Translations under genes and position numbers: made by a program
Notes under the pieces: model-generated
The model's database searches: none
What the model was told of the DNA's origin: nothing
The model's input: the letters and a program-made list of their open reading frames with translations, nothing else
Origin: Thalassia testudinum
Lineage: Eukaryota > Streptophyta > Magnoliopsida > Alismatales > Hydrocharitaceae
Direction of reading: 5' to 3'
DNA: 64,000 nucleotides
Assembly: GCA_037157565.1 (NCBI GenBank)
Contig: JAZHRO010000002.1
Span: forward strand, 40,754,501-40,818,500
Shown: in pieces, positions 23,574 through 36,055 of the stretch
Layout: each line of letters begins with the position of its first letter
Position numbering within the stretch: the first letter of the stretch is position 1

Positions 23574-25560
23574 ATGGCTAATCCTAGTCCTCTAGTTCGT
23601 TAGGACCCAATGGCTTGTTTGGAAGCTAGGGTCTAGGAAATGGAACAAAAATATGAGTAGGGCATCAATCAGATTCTCACAACACTCGACAGGATGCAGT
23701 ATCCACCACGCGGAGAACAACTGTAGGACTTCTATGATCCGACCGCAACAATCATAGCACCACAGGTCCGGATTCCTGCAAGCGGAGACGCATTCGAGTT
23801 AAAGCCGAATATCATAAGTCTGATTCAGGCTCATTTTCATGGAAACTCGAATGAGGATCCCTTCCAGCACAATGAAGATCTAAGTCGGATTGCAGAGTCA
23901 GTTCGACCCAGGAATGTAGACATTGGAATTGTTCTCATAAGCCTTTTCCTTTTTCTCTCAAGGATAAAGCTACTTATCGATTCAAGATCATCGGGAGCCC
24001 AATTGGAGCCTGGGAGGAATTACGTCGTGAATTCCTCCAAAAGTTTTTCCCAATCGGTCGAACAAATGCTATGAGGCACTCGATCACCACTTTTGGCCAA
24101 GGCCCTGGAAAGAAGCTGCATGATGCCTAGGATAGATTTCACGATCTTCTCAGGAAGTGCCCACACCATGGCGTACCCAAATGGCACCTTGCTCAAGTAT
24201 TTTACCATGGGCTGGATGACACACATCGGTACCTGGCCGATGCATCTAACGGTGGGAATTTCCTCGAGAAGGACGAGAACAACGCATTTGAACTGTTCGA
24301 GTCCTTAGCAGAGAACTCAATGAACGTCGCCTCAATGAACCAGTTCTAGTGACCTGGACAGCAATGAGTCAGCGTCCACGAAGCTCAAGCCAAGTCTGCC
24401 CGAGCTGACATGGACATTATCACCAAAAAGCTGGATAAAGTGGATCCCTCGATAAGAAGCTCGATAATTTAATGCGAGCGAGATCTGGATCTTCTGGCAA
24501 CACTGCTCCATCTTTCTCCTCTCAAGCATCCCGAGTCCCCTCTGCTCATAGATATCCATTTATTCGGGTTATTTTCTCCCTATCTCCACAGGATCTTGCA
24601 TATAAGGAACCCGTGAACAATGTAGATCTGGCGCCATACAATCAGGGTTACGCACCACATGACGATGCAAGTGCATATTCTTTTGATGAATTTGCATCTG
24701 AGATGTCTTCGACCTACGAAGATGTCAATGCTATTCAGGGTTACGGGCATAACAACCCGTATTCTGAAATGTATAACCTTGGTTGGCACCAGCATCCCAA
24801 TTTCTCCTGGTCTGGTAACCCATAGAGATCGAGTCAAGCTCCACACTACCAGACCAGAAATTACGGGAATGCGTAGAACACGTATCCTAGGTAGCAGCCA
24901 TTCCCGTCTCAACAACAACAGACATTCTCTATATATCAGCCGCTGCACCAAGCTGCCAACTACCCTCCAAAGCAGGCCGACCCTTTGGAGTCTCTGAAGG
25001 AGGAATTGCATGCATCAATTTGGAAATCTACTCATGGCAACCTAAAAATAATGAAGGCAATGGCTGACCAAATACAGAGCATACAAAACACGTAAAATCA
25101 TATGATGTAGGAGCATAGGTCACAGGGAGCTTTCCCGTCCCAACCTGTCCCAAACCCGAGATATGTGCAGAATTAGGGCACTCCGCCTAGATTCCAAGCA
25201 CCACAGGGGCAAGAACACGCTGTTCTGCAAGCACCACCCACACCACCTGGTTATGGGCTCGGTCAGCCACCTCTGTTGCCAAACCCTGTGTATCCAGACC
25301 AACCCGCTCCTCTGCCCCTTCATGGATAGCACGTCGATGCAAAAGCTGTCACTCTAAGGAGCGAAAAGACTACACAGGACCCACTACCTAGGCAAGTGGG
25401 TAATGATTTTTCCTGCACCCTACCACGAGATGGCTCACAACCCTCTTCCTCTCACAAGCCATCTACATTAGATAAAGGAAAGAAGCCCCTAGACCTTGAA
25501 ATTCCCGTCCCTTTTCCCATAGCCCTAACACGAGATTCAGCACGAAAAAAGAACACACGG
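23574..25560 (+). pseudogene. gag: gag of element A, degenerate
   Basis: The ATG at 23574 opens a MANPSPLV start. Capsid-like gag is recognisable around 23790-24300 ('AFELKPNIISLIQAHFHG', then the NEDP motif), parallel to the gag of element C. The second half (24470-25500) encodes a Gln-, Pro- and Asn-rich tail. Many stops (TAG, TGA) and several frameshifts break it. The protein would form the particle that packages element RNA. The boundary with protease is approximate. Confidence 0.75.
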
Positions 25561-28500
25561 AACTTCTAGGACTTGAAATCTATGTTTAAGGAAGTTCACA
25601 TTCAGGTCCCTCTCCTCAAAGCAATAGATCACATCCCTGCTGTTGCTAGGTTCTTTAAGGAATACTGTACTCCAAAGTGACAGCAGAGAATCAGACGACA
25701 GGTGGTATTATCTGAAGAATCCAGTGCGGTTATCTTAGCCAACTTACCACCCAAAAGAGAAGGACCCAGGCACACCACTGATTTCCTGCTTTTTGCAGGA
25801 TTCCCCATTTGACAGGGCCCTTCTTGATTTGGGGTCATCCATCAACCTAACTCCCACCACAGTATTTGATCGATTTCGATTTGGGGAGTTAAAGCCCACC
25901 TCGATTACCATATAGTTGGCCGACAGATCGGTGAAAACACCGAGGGGGGTGGTTAAAAATGTGATCGTGAAAGTCTAAGGATTCTGCTTTCCAACGGACT
26001 TTTTTGTTCTTGATATGGAGGTTCCTCCTAATCTCCGTGATGCATCGATTATTCTAGGTCACCCATTTTTGACAACCGCCCGCGCAAACATCGACTGTGC
26101 ATCAGGATGCATGGAGATTGCCCTAGGGAATGAAAAGCTTAGACTGGACATTTTCAGGGCATCAAAGAACTTTGATTGCGATTTAATCGAGGTGGATAGC
26201 GAAGATAAAGATTCAGCTTTCTGTGGAAACATTGAGCTCCTCTGTATTAACCCAATGGCACATTCATCTTCGCTATCAGGGGTCTTAGATTGCGATCCAC
26301 ACGGGACTAAGACTAATGACATACACATTTCATCCCATGGATCTGGTTGTCATGGGTGTTCATCTGCTTCCAACACCCCTGATCCTGACTATCCTGTCCT
26401 ATCCAACACTGATATCTTAAGGCAGGATTACATGACAACTACAGATGGATTCTTCATTAGTCAGGATCAGCAAATTCCCACTGTTGCTTCCTCTCCTCCC
26501 CTGCATAAACCCCCTCCCCACCCTCCACTACTAGAGTTACAGCCCTCACCTGATTTGCTGAAGTACGTGTTTCTGGGAGAAAGTGAGACATATCCCATGA
26601 TTATCAATGCTCACTTGACTCCAGATCAGGAAGACCAGTTGATCTCCATTCTGCAAGCACATAGGGCTGCTATCGGGTGGGGCATTGCTGATCACCCTGG
26701 GATTCGCCCCTCATATTGCACTCACCATATCTACACTAATGAAGGGGTGAGACCGTCGAGACAACCTCAAAGATGCCTTAATCCAAATATGTTGGAGGTT
26801 GTCAAGAAGGAGATCATTAAATGGATGGATGCAGGCATTATCTATCCTATTTCCGATAGCCAGTGGGTGAGTCCCATTCAAATCGTGCCCAAAAAGGCGA
26901 GACTCATCGTGATAAAAAATGAATTGGGCGAATCCATCCCAACCCACACCACAACTTCTTGGCAGGTCTGCATTGATTACAGGAAGCTAAACTCGGCCAC
27001 CAAAAAGGCCCTTGATTGATCAGATTATAGAATGGCTGGCTGGGCGTAGTTTCTTCTGCTTTTTGGATGGATACTCCGGGTACAATCAAGTAGCAATCAA
27101 CCTGAAAGATCAAGACAAGATGACTTTTATGTGTCCCTTTGGAACATTCGCTTTTAAGTGGATGCCTTTCTGCCTCTGCAACGCACCAACTACTTTTTAG
27201 CGATGCATGATGGACATCTTTTCATGCTTGATCGGGGACTGCGTAGAAGTGTTCATGGACGACTTCTCCATGTTTAGAGATGATTTTTCGTCTTGTCTTG
27301 ATAACCTCACAAAGATCTTGAGGAGATGTATATAAGTTAACCTAGTACTTTCATGGGGAAAAAGCCATTTTATGGTGAGGGATGGCATTGTACTAGATCA
27401 CAAGATCTCCTCTAATGGACTTGAGGTTGACCGAGCTAAGTCCGAAATCATTTCGCGATTACCTCCGCCTAGCTCGGTCAGGCAAATCAAATCATTCTTA
27501 GGGCATGTCAGATTTTATCGAAGATTCATTCAAGATTTCTCGAAAATTGCTCGTCCATTAATGAATCTTCTGGCAACCGACATGTCCTTTAATTTCGATT
27601 CCTCGTGTCTCAGTGCTTTCAAGACCTTGCGAAGCATTGTTTAAAGTTCACCTATTCTCCAACCCCCCGACTGGTCGTTCAACTTTGAGATGTTGTGTGA
27701 CGCCTCCGACTTCGCTGTCGAAGCTGTTCTTGGCCAGCGTCGGGAGTGCCAACCATTTGTAATATTCTACGCTAGCAAAATGCTGAACAAGGCTCAGCGT
27801 AACTATACAATCACTGAGAAAGAATTTCTAGCTGTGGTATTTGGGTTGTAGAAATTCAAGTCATACTTACTCGGGTCCAAGGTTATCATCTACACTGACT
27901 ATTCCACCCTCTGACACCAAAACCCACCTTATTAGATGGATCCTTCTTTTGCAAGAGTTTGATGTCAAGATCCATGACAAAGCCGGAGCACATAATGTGG
28001 TGGTGAATCAGTTGTCTCAGCTAGACCCAGACTACATTCCGTACTCCCTGCCGATATCAAACCGATTTTTGGATGAGTCTCTACTGTCTATCAACTCTGT
28101 TGAGTTTCCTTTGTATGCTGATATAGCAAACTATCTCGTCGCAAGCAGGCTACCTGTAGGATTATCCAAGGATCAAAAACTCAAATTTTTATCAAAGGCT
28201 AAATTCTATTTTTGGGACAACCCACTGCTCTTTCGCATTGGGGCTGATCAGATCATCCGTAGATGCGCCCCTGATTCAGAAATCTCTAGTGTGCTATCCT
28301 TTTGCCACAACGATGCTTGTGGGGGTCATTTCTCGGGCTGAAAGACCCTGCAAATATTTTGCAGTCAGGATTTTTCTGGCCAACCATTTTCAGAGATACA
28401 CACGATTTTGCCAAGTGCTGTAAGGGATGCCAGGCAGTCAGTTCTATGATCCGGAGAGATATGATGCCTCTCCAATCCATTCTGGTCGTAGAAGTGTTCG

Positions 28501-29395
28501 ACGTCTGGGGCATTGACTTTATGGGCCCCTTCCCGAACTCGCATGGCTTTGAGTACATACTTCTCATAGTAGACTATGTCTCAAAGTGGGTAGAAGCTAT
28601 CCCAGCAAGATGAGCTGATCATAAGATTGTTATATCCTTCGTTTGGGAATTCATTTTTGCTAGATTCGGAGTTCCTTGCGCCTTAATAAGCGATGGCGGA
28701 AGTCACTTCATCCATGCCCATTTTAGGTCATTATTAAAGACATATGGGGTGCAGCACCGCATTACTACCTAGTATCACCCACAGACCAATGGGCAGGCTG
28801 AAGTATCAAACCGTCAAATCAAGCTTATCCTTTAAAAGACGCTTACACCTAATAAGAAGGATTGGTCTGATCGGTTGATTGATGCACTATGGGCATATCG
28901 GACCGCGTACAAGTTCTCTCTCAGAATATCGCCATACCGCATGGTGTATGGAAAGGCCTGTCACCTTCCTGTGGAGCTAAAGCACCATGCCTTTGGGCAG
29001 TGCAGAAGTGTAATTTTAACCTCGAGGGCAGAGGTTATGAAAGGAAGCTCCATCTCAGTGAGTTAGAGGAGATTAGGCGGGAAGCTTACGAGAATGAAAA
29101 AATATAGAAAGACAAGACAAAGGCTTTCCATGATCGACACATCCAGAGGAAGGAGTTCTCACCTAACCAGCAAGTCTGGTTGTTTGACTTTCGACTCAAA
29201 TTATTTGTGGGAAAGCTCAAGTCCAAGTGGACTGGGTCGTTTCTGGTGCTCCACCCGTATCCTAACAGGGCAATCCAAATTAAAGACCTGAAATCTGGAC
29301 ATGTTTTTACGGTTAACGGCCAGTGGCTCAAACCATTCTTTACCCAGGAACCTCCTCCTGCTGACCAAGCGATACATCTTCTTGAGGACGTGTGA
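25561..29395 (+). pseudogene. pol: pol of element A: protease, RT, RNase H, integrase, degenerate
   Basis: The aspartic protease active site reads DLGSSIN near 25830. RT spans about 26740-27350, with 'KKEIIKWMDAGIIYPISDS', the 'SGYNQV' segment and the catalytic pair in FMDD. RNase H lies at 27690-27900 (CDASDFA, TEKEF). Integrase follows at about 28250-29100: a zinc-finger part, GIDFMGPF (first catalytic Asp), ISDGGSHF (second Asp) and [11 protein letters not shown] (Glu). The '[13 protein letters not shown]' block is typical of the Athila group. The gene ends at the stop 29393-29395. At least ten stops or frameshifts interrupt it, including a frameshift at about 27015 in RT and one near 28340 in integrase. 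Confidence 0.88.
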
Positions 29396-31120
29396 CTGAT
29401 GAGTTGCCCAGCTGGAGGCGTTAAGCTCAGCACATATACATATATACATACCATATATACATAGCATATTTCATTTTTGCATATTGTTTTGCATATTGTG
29501 TATGGCATTGCAGTGATGGCATGAGCTGAACGATAACTCAGAAGCAGTTTCAAGTGATTTCTATCCACATACATCCTGCCTTATTTCTTTTATTCATGCA
29601 TGAGGGCAGGAAAACACTTAGGCATGGGAAGGTAGTCCATAAAAACTGAAAATTTTCTGCCAACAAGTGGGGTATTAGATTGTTTGATCAAGAAGTTTTA
29701 TTAAAGATTTATTCTTTAGTAGATTCCTAAGCTTAGAATCCAGTATAACTTCACATCTGCATGTAGAATTTGCAATGGATCCAATGTGAAAATCGATAGA
29801 CATCTCTAGTTTGTCGAGAAAAAGCATTGCTTCTTCTCTTGAACCCTTGGACAACATTCAAGGAGTTAAGTGAACCATCTTCTAGTAGATCCACCAAAAC
29901 ATACGTGAGATGAGAGTAGAGAGTCTACTGGTGCTCTAAGGCTAATGCAAGGAATCTTAATCTTTACTAATTGAATAATACTTAGAGATGGGCATAGTTT
30001 TCGCACTCAGTTCTTACGTACTAATTTTGTGAGAAATTCCGTACGAGAACCACTAAATAAGGCAAAAACATAGAGAGCGGGTTCTGATAAAACTAGAACT
30101 GAGGTGGATGGTCACGACCATCCTCTACGGAATCCTCGGCTGAAGGAGGGTACTGATGTCAAGGTCAGAAATACATCGTCCTATCCGTTCCCTACCCAGT
30201 GCCGAGAGTAGGCACTTCCACCAAATAAGCCACCCAAAATCCTCTTGGTCATCCCCAAAAATCCCAAATAATGCCTCATAAATAAAAGTATGTATGTCAT
30301 GTTGAATTGTTGCGTTATATCATGTTGGTAACGGCATTGTGATAGTGTATATATAAAAAAAAGCAAGAAGAAGAAGAAAAAGCGTACAAAAGAGATATTT
30401 GCTTGAAAAAAAAAAAGTGTTATGTTAAGAAGTTTGAGTTATTTAAATCAAAGTGTTTTGAGACAAAAACACCTACCATCCCAACAAACCACCAAATACA
30501 GCCTTAACCTATTTGTCTGTATTTCTGAATGCCTGAATACGGGTTGAGAAATTTGACTTAATCGTAGGGTTATTAGAACCTAATTAAAGTGTGATGCCAT
30601 GTAAGACCACCAAATACAATTGCAAATCTGGTAAGATGTGAGCTCAGGAAGAAAAAAAAAGAAAAAGAGAGAGAAAGAAAGAGAAAATAAAAAGTACAAA
30701 AGATTAAAGAGAGCACAGTTTTCCAGCCCTTTTCTAAGTTAAGTTATTCAAGAATCTAATAATTTAGATTCTGAAATACTAGTCTCTATGTAGCACCAAA
30801 AGAGAGTGAGCCACCAAATACAAATCCAGTTAACCCAGACATCTTCTACCTAAGCCAAAAGCCGGGGCTAAAATCAGAGAATAGTTTATATCCCCGAGAG
30901 AAGAGGTTTGCCTTTCTCAACATAATTTTACTAGGGGTCAAGTACAAGCTTTAAATGTATATCAACTCTTCGCTTGGATCCATTGCAGAGGCTACAACAT
31001 TACATATTCATGGTTATCTGAATTCTGAATTTTTAGATGAAACAAAAAGAAATAAACCTTTAGTTATATTCTTGATAAAATGTATTTAGTCTTACACTTG
31101 CTAGAGACAAGCAAGATTTA
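29396..31120 (+). other. Non-coding 3' region of element A
   Basis: This 1.7-kb stretch lies between pol and the polypurine tract, where some Athila relatives carry an envelope-like ORF. I see no such ORF here. A polypurine-like block at 29599-29635 matches blocks in elements B and C. The motif 'caccaaata' recurs at about 30219, 30487, 30607 and 30815. The one near 30487 extends to 'accaaatacagccttaac', which also ends the MITE at 61693, so MITE remnants are likely. GA-rich runs lie at 30650-30700. Confidence 0.6.
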
Positions 31121-31132
31121 GGCATGGGGGTA
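31121..31132 (+). other. Polypurine tract of element A
   Basis: GGCATGGGGGTA lies immediately before the 3' LTR start TGATTG, identical to the tracts of the family-B element and element C. Confidence 0.85.
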
Positions 31133-34100
31133 TGATTGTACAGCAATCATAGGCCCTAATTCTCCTGAATTAAGGTAGAACCTAGCTTAACATTGGCATT
31201 CTACATGCATACACATCGTACTTTACATCGTAGATGATTTATATGTTTTATACATAATAATGTGCTATTTGAGAGGTATTAATAATTACAAGTAATCCAG
31301 GGCTACAGATGACCGATCCAACCTTATAGATCTATTTGGAACGACGACAGGAGTCCAACGCTTCCAAGAGCTCATCAACTAAACTCCTGTAGCACCCTAG
31401 GGAGTTCGCAGAAGAAGCAGGAGCCAAGGGGAAAATTGAAGAATATCCAGACCTCAGATGACAAATCCAACCGCACGGATGGATCCGAATCGATGTTCGT
31501 AGTCCAACGGTGCAGAAATCAACTCAATCGGAGGCCTACATCATCAGATACAAGGTGAAGAAGATGGACGACCACGATGGCGTTGACGTGCTTTTGTGCA
31601 TGTGTGTTAAGGAGTGTCATTATAGTCGCACTTGCAATGTCGGTTTTAAAATAAGTAACAGGAGGTGAGTCCGAGTGTCGGTCTCAGGGAGGTGTGAAAA
31701 TCGGATTTTTACTTTACCACTTGTCACGGAAAGTGTGGAGTTTTACTTGCGAAAGGTGCGATTTTGAAAAGCGAGAGAGAGAGATAGAGAGAGAGAGAAG
31801 ATTTAGGGTTAGAAAGCTCTTTGTTTTGATCATGCAACTTGAAAAGAAATTAAAATGGCAACTGAATAAGAAAATAACTTCATTAAACATGCACTTGTAG
31901 TTCATGACTTACAACATTAAATACATGCTTCAACAAAAATAATAAAAAGCTTAAAAGAGAGAGAGAGAGAAAGAGAGTGTGTGTGGAGAGCAACGAGGTA
32001 GCCACGGCGGTGGAGGATGCTCCGTCGGCGGCTCGTCGTCTCCGGCGATTACAAGAGTGCCTAAGGCTAGCTAAGAGAGGGGTAGAGTAGTTGCAAGGGG
32101 GAGTGAATGCCTTGAATGGTGGTTGGAGGGGGTTTAAATAGAGTTAAGGGCTTCCTAAAAGAAGAAGGGGCTTTAGCGACATCCAGAGCGTCGCTAAAAC
32201 CGCTTCCAAAAGCGTCGGTGAAGCCCTCTCGCCGCCGATCAGCCACCCGCCTCGTTCCTTCTCCTCGTGCGATCCGTGGCCGCTGAACGAGAGCCGTCCG
32301 ATCAAAGATCGGATGGCTGAGAGCCTTCCTCGCTTGCGCTGGGATCGCGCCTCGAGCGCACGTGTGCGTGCGCGTCTCCGCCCGACGTGCGAACGCTCGT
32401 GGACACTCGTGAGCTGTGGTCGCACCAGGTGGCAAGATCCTGGCCGCCCGCTGCTGATCGGGCGGCCCAATTTCTCCGCGCCCGTCGCCCGTCTTCAATT
32501 TCCACCCCGTGCGGCTCGAACGCGCGTCGCGTGCGTGCAGGCGTGCGCGCTAACCATTGAGCCATGCCCGCGCTTTGTTGCTGCGACCACGAGCGGGCGC
32601 GCGGATCTCGGTCGTTCGATCGAAGATCGACAGCTAAGATTTGATCTCGGCTGGCTGAAGGCATGGCGAGTGCGGGGGCGGGGCTGACGTGGCGCAATCT
32701 GAGCCGTTGATCTCCAGATCAATGGTCAGAACTTCTTGGGCCCATTGTAGGAGCTCCGGATGTCGGATTTGGCCGATCTTGACTCCGTTGGACTCCGTTC
32801 GTCATTCTGAATCCATCCGTGCAGTCCGATTGCTCATCTGAGGCCTTCTTTGACAAATGCTTACACAAATGGCCATTAATACTGTTTATAAGCAATCTTG
32901 GTACATGATGCATGCAACGCTCCTATTCTACTTATGTTGTGCCTTTTATTCTAAAGATGGGCCATATTCAACATAATTATCACCCCCTTGTGTAGTGTTA
33001 TCAGGCGCCACGTGGAGCCATCACAGCCACCCCTTACCGCGCCCAATATGGAAAGGAGAACCATGGGCCGTTGGATCGTCATCCAACGACCGCAATGTAG
33101 CCACGTCGCCTGCTTGCAGCTACCTCATCACGCACCAGCGAGATCGCGACCATTGGATTCCCATCCAACGGCCGAGGGTAGCCACACAGAAAGTGGAAAG
33201 TGCGACAATCCACGCACATAGAGTAACGGAGAGCACGCCTAACAGGCCACGCACGACGTGGGATCGAAACGTAATTGGGAGTCGGGCGCCCACAGACGAA
33301 ATTCCACCGCCAGATCTTTATTGGGCGAATCGGCAGCGAACACGTGGCAGGCATGGAAGCGTTGGATGCAGATGCACATGATGACGCACCCCCTTAGGAT
33401 TCAGCGGGCGTTGAGCGCGCTCTTTAAGCTGTCCAATTGAGAGATCGGACAGCTGTGGAGCGTTAGCACTTAAGGTGCGTTTAAGCACTGAGCGGAGGGC
33501 AGCAGGCGAAGCAACGGCCGCGCGGGCGAGCTGAGCCGTTGAATTCAAATCCAAGGGCGCACAGAGCGCCACGTGGCAGCACCAGAACAAACTAAGGATA
33601 AAAGAAGGATTTGGAAGGCTTAATCAGGGCCGCTGATCTCCCGATCAACAGATCTGATTAATCTGAAACCTTTGCATGGGATTAAGGGTCTAAATACCCT
33701 AAATGCCCTTCACAAAAGCTATAAAAAGAGGCCTAAGGGCCCCCTTTGAAAGTCATTCTCTTACTTTCTTCTTCCTCCTTCTTCAACCCCTCTCTCTTCT
33801 TCCTCTTCCTGTCTTCTCTGCATCCGTCTCTGCACCTCCATCTGAAGCGTCCGTTGGGCCACCCCGACGGATTGTTGCTGCTCTTCCCAACCTCTCCAGA
33901 AGGCCACCACGAACCACCCGTGTTGCCCTCGTACTATTACATAAGTAGTTTATGTTTATGTTAGAAGTTGTTTAGTTAGATGTATGCAATTCATGTTCAA
34001 ACTCTTTGATTGATATATATACTGTGTCAATACTATTTAGTATTTATATTTAGAACAATGCATAAAATCAAAAGCGCTTTCTGCCTCCCTATGATCGATC

Positions 34101-34194
34101 GAGACTCATCAAGTTCCGTTAATTTATTTGCTCAAGATGTATTTCGCGCTATACTACAACGCACTAATTTTCTCCGCGATCTACACCACGAACA
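31133..34194 (+). repeat. 3' LTR of element A (interrupted)
   Basis: It runs from TGATTGTACAGCAATCA to CACCACGAACA and matches the 5' LTR. It is interrupted by the solo LTR at 31584-33003. The TATA box is TATAAAAA at 33720-33727. It is followed by the TCCCT duplication and by the resumed Tat pol gene. Confidence 0.9.
31584..33003 (-). repeat. Solo LTR of the element-C family, TSD GGCGY
   Basis: On the plus strand it begins TGACGTGCTTTTGTGC and ends AGTGTTATCA, matching the LTRs of element C, which lie in minus orientation. GGCGT (31579-31583) and GGCGC (33004-33008) flank it, a duplication with one changed base. The interrupted element-A LTR continues correctly after it. The GC-rich part at 32170-32700 gives overlapping open frames of 108-143 codons on both strands. 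These recur in the other LTRs of the family and are not genes. Confidence 0.88.
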
Positions 34195-35030
34195 TCCCTC
34201 TTGAGGATATCTGTCTCCAAACCTTGAAAGAGCCGACAGTACTTGCTCCCAAACTGTTCACGGTAGAGCAATCCTCATCATGGATGGCGCCCATCATCAC
34301 CTACTTGAACACTAGCGAGCTACCACCAAGGGAACTAATCTCCAAGGCGTTCCACCTAAAGATCGCTAGGTACACCTTGATAGACGGGCAATTATACAAG
34401 CAAGGTTTCTCCACCCCCTTGTTGTGTTGCTTTACAGAGGAAGAAGCATCTCAAGCCCTCCAAGAAGCTCATGGTGGTACTTGTGGGAACCATGAAGGGC
34501 ATAAGGCCCTCTTGGCCTGGCTATTCCAGGCAGGGTATTTTTGGCCCTAAATGAAGCAACAGTGTAAAGACTCTGTGCACAGGTGTGATAAGTGCCAGCG
34601 GTTTGCTACCTAGCACCACTTGCCACCTGGAAAGCTATTCCCTATAATGTCACCCATCCTCTTGGCAAAATGGAGGATGGACTTCATTGGACCTTTTCCG
34701 CCAGCCTGGCTCAGAAGCAGTTCATATTGGTGGTAGTCGACTACTTCTCTAAGTGGGTCGAAGCTGAGGATATGGCTAGTATAAGGAAGCAGCTGCAGCT
34801 TCTTACAATAGGCGGGTCTGCAAAAGGGCATTCTCCAAAAGAGACTTAGTCCTGCGGAAGTGCAAAATCTCCATGCCAAGCAAGTCGAGTGGAAAACTAG
34901 ACACCCTTGGGAAGGGCCTTACAAAGTTTGTAAGAACAGTCTAAGCGACTTTTACAAATTACAAACCCTTGACAGTAAAGAAATCCCTTGTACTTGGCGT
35001 GCGAGTAACTTACGCTTGTATTATGTATGA
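34195..35030 (+). pseudogene. Tat pol, integrase part, with an internal deletion of the catalytic core
   Basis: This continues the Tat pol gene of 17887-18981 in the same reading frame. It encodes the integrase zinc-finger region (H near 'EAHGGTCGNHEGH', then C in 'HRCDKCQRF') and the first catalytic Asp in WRMDFIGPF. After 'ILVVVDYFSKWVEAEDMAS' (about 34780) the text jumps within some 70 bp to the C-terminal 'LSPAEVQNLHAKQVEWK', so the second Asp and the Glu are gone. The gene ends with CTWRASNLRLYYV and a stop at 35028-35030, the normal end for Tat pol. In-frame stops are present. It cannot encode an active integrase. Confidence 0.82.
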
Positions 35031-36055
35031 AAAGAAAACACAATAGAAATAAAAGCTTTTCTTTCATTGAAAATGCTACCTATTATGTCACCCAGAACCA
35101 TCATTCCCGACAAAAAAATAAAAAAGGTGGGGAAAGATAGCAAGATCACTTTGAAAACTAAGTGACTTCACTCCCAATCTTCAAAGATGTCTGCTCTAGG
35201 CATCTTAGGCAGAGATGAGACGGCATGAGAACTGTTCTACCAGACTGACGATTTCGTAGCTTCTGATGGCCCCAACTTGGGCACCTCCTCCTCATGGGCT
35301 GGGCTTCCGGTTGACTCATAGTCCCTGGCTTCTTCTCAAGCAGTCCGATAAGATCCTTGTCCATAATATAACCGACAATTTTTTGATGATCGTACTCAGA
35401 CACAAACTAATCCATAGACTAGCTACGCAACTCCTCCACCAAGGTGTGTTTTCTCTCAAGGGCTTGTACTGCTACCAAGGTGTGGTTCCCCATCTCCCTT
35501 GAGACAGCTTCCCGATTCTCTTCCATGGATGGGTTAGTGGCAAGGAACCCCATCGCCATGTCAGGATCAAGCTCCGGCTGAGCATCATTCTCTAACTCAA
35601 GCACCGCCTTGCCCTGTCCTCAGCGAGCTACTGAGCCTTGGCGAGGCCGGCTCTTAGTGCATCCTCATTTGCTAACACCTCAGCAAGTTTGTCAATGGTC
35701 GCACTCAGGAAAAGGTGCTAGTCCTAAAGGGCCACCTCATATCCCTCTACAATCGAAGAGCACTCAGCCCTTAGCACCTATACCTCCTCCTTCAAGGAAA
35801 GGACACTGGCGTAAGAAGTCTGCAAGCACTCGAACAAGTCTCGTAGAGTCATGACTTCAGTCTTGTGTGCTCTGACGAGACTCTCCTCCATCTTCCTACT
35901 AAGGGCGACAATCTGCCTCAAACCCTGCCCGTCCTGGCTCAGCTCCTCCTCTAGCTGAGAGACTTGACGGGCCACCTGTTGCTGCGAGTTGAGGTTACGA
36001 AGGGTGTCCTCCATTGTCTTCTCCCCCTTCTCTCAGGCAACAGTCGCCTCTAGAC
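35031..36055 (-). pseudogene. Tat antisense ORF, C-terminal coiled-coil part
   Basis: Minus-strand frames at 36014-35158 encode Glu-, Gln- and Leu-rich helices ('LEEELSQDGQGLRQIVALS', 'ERKHTLVEELRS') interrupted by stops. Tat-lineage elements are known to carry an ORF on the opposite strand between pol and the 3' LTR. This is the distal end of that ORF. Its middle is at 37665-38066 and its start at about 51791. The stretch at 35031-35150 is non-coding. Confidence 0.6.

Larger units (their letters stand above)
18982..34194 (+). mobile_element. Full-length Athila-lineage retrotransposon (element A) with TSD TCCCT
   Basis: Two LTRs share termini TGATTGT and CGAACA. TCCCT flanks the element exactly (18977-18981 and 34195-34199). 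A tRNA-Asp-type primer site lies at 22323 and a polypurine tract at 31121. Gag, protease, RT, RNase H and integrase follow in Ty3/gypsy order, all broken by stops and frameshifts. It is inserted in the pol gene of a Tat element between RNase H and integrase. Each LTR was later hit by another element. Net LTR lengths after subtracting inserts and duplications are 1618 and 1637 bp. Confidence 0.93.

Noticed and set aside
24472..25011. Open frames on both strands in element A
   Set aside because: The plus-strand frame is part of degenerate gag and is covered there. The minus-strand frame is its shadow.
29396..31120. Envelope-like ORF expected in this slot of Athila elements
   Set aside because: No open frame over 60 codons fits on the plus strand and no membrane segment or signal peptide is seen.
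32067..32722. GC-rich open frames (75-143 codons) on both strands
   Set aside because: They fall in the GC-rich part of an LTR and recur in shortened form in the LTRs of element C. There is no protein similarity and no consistent frame.
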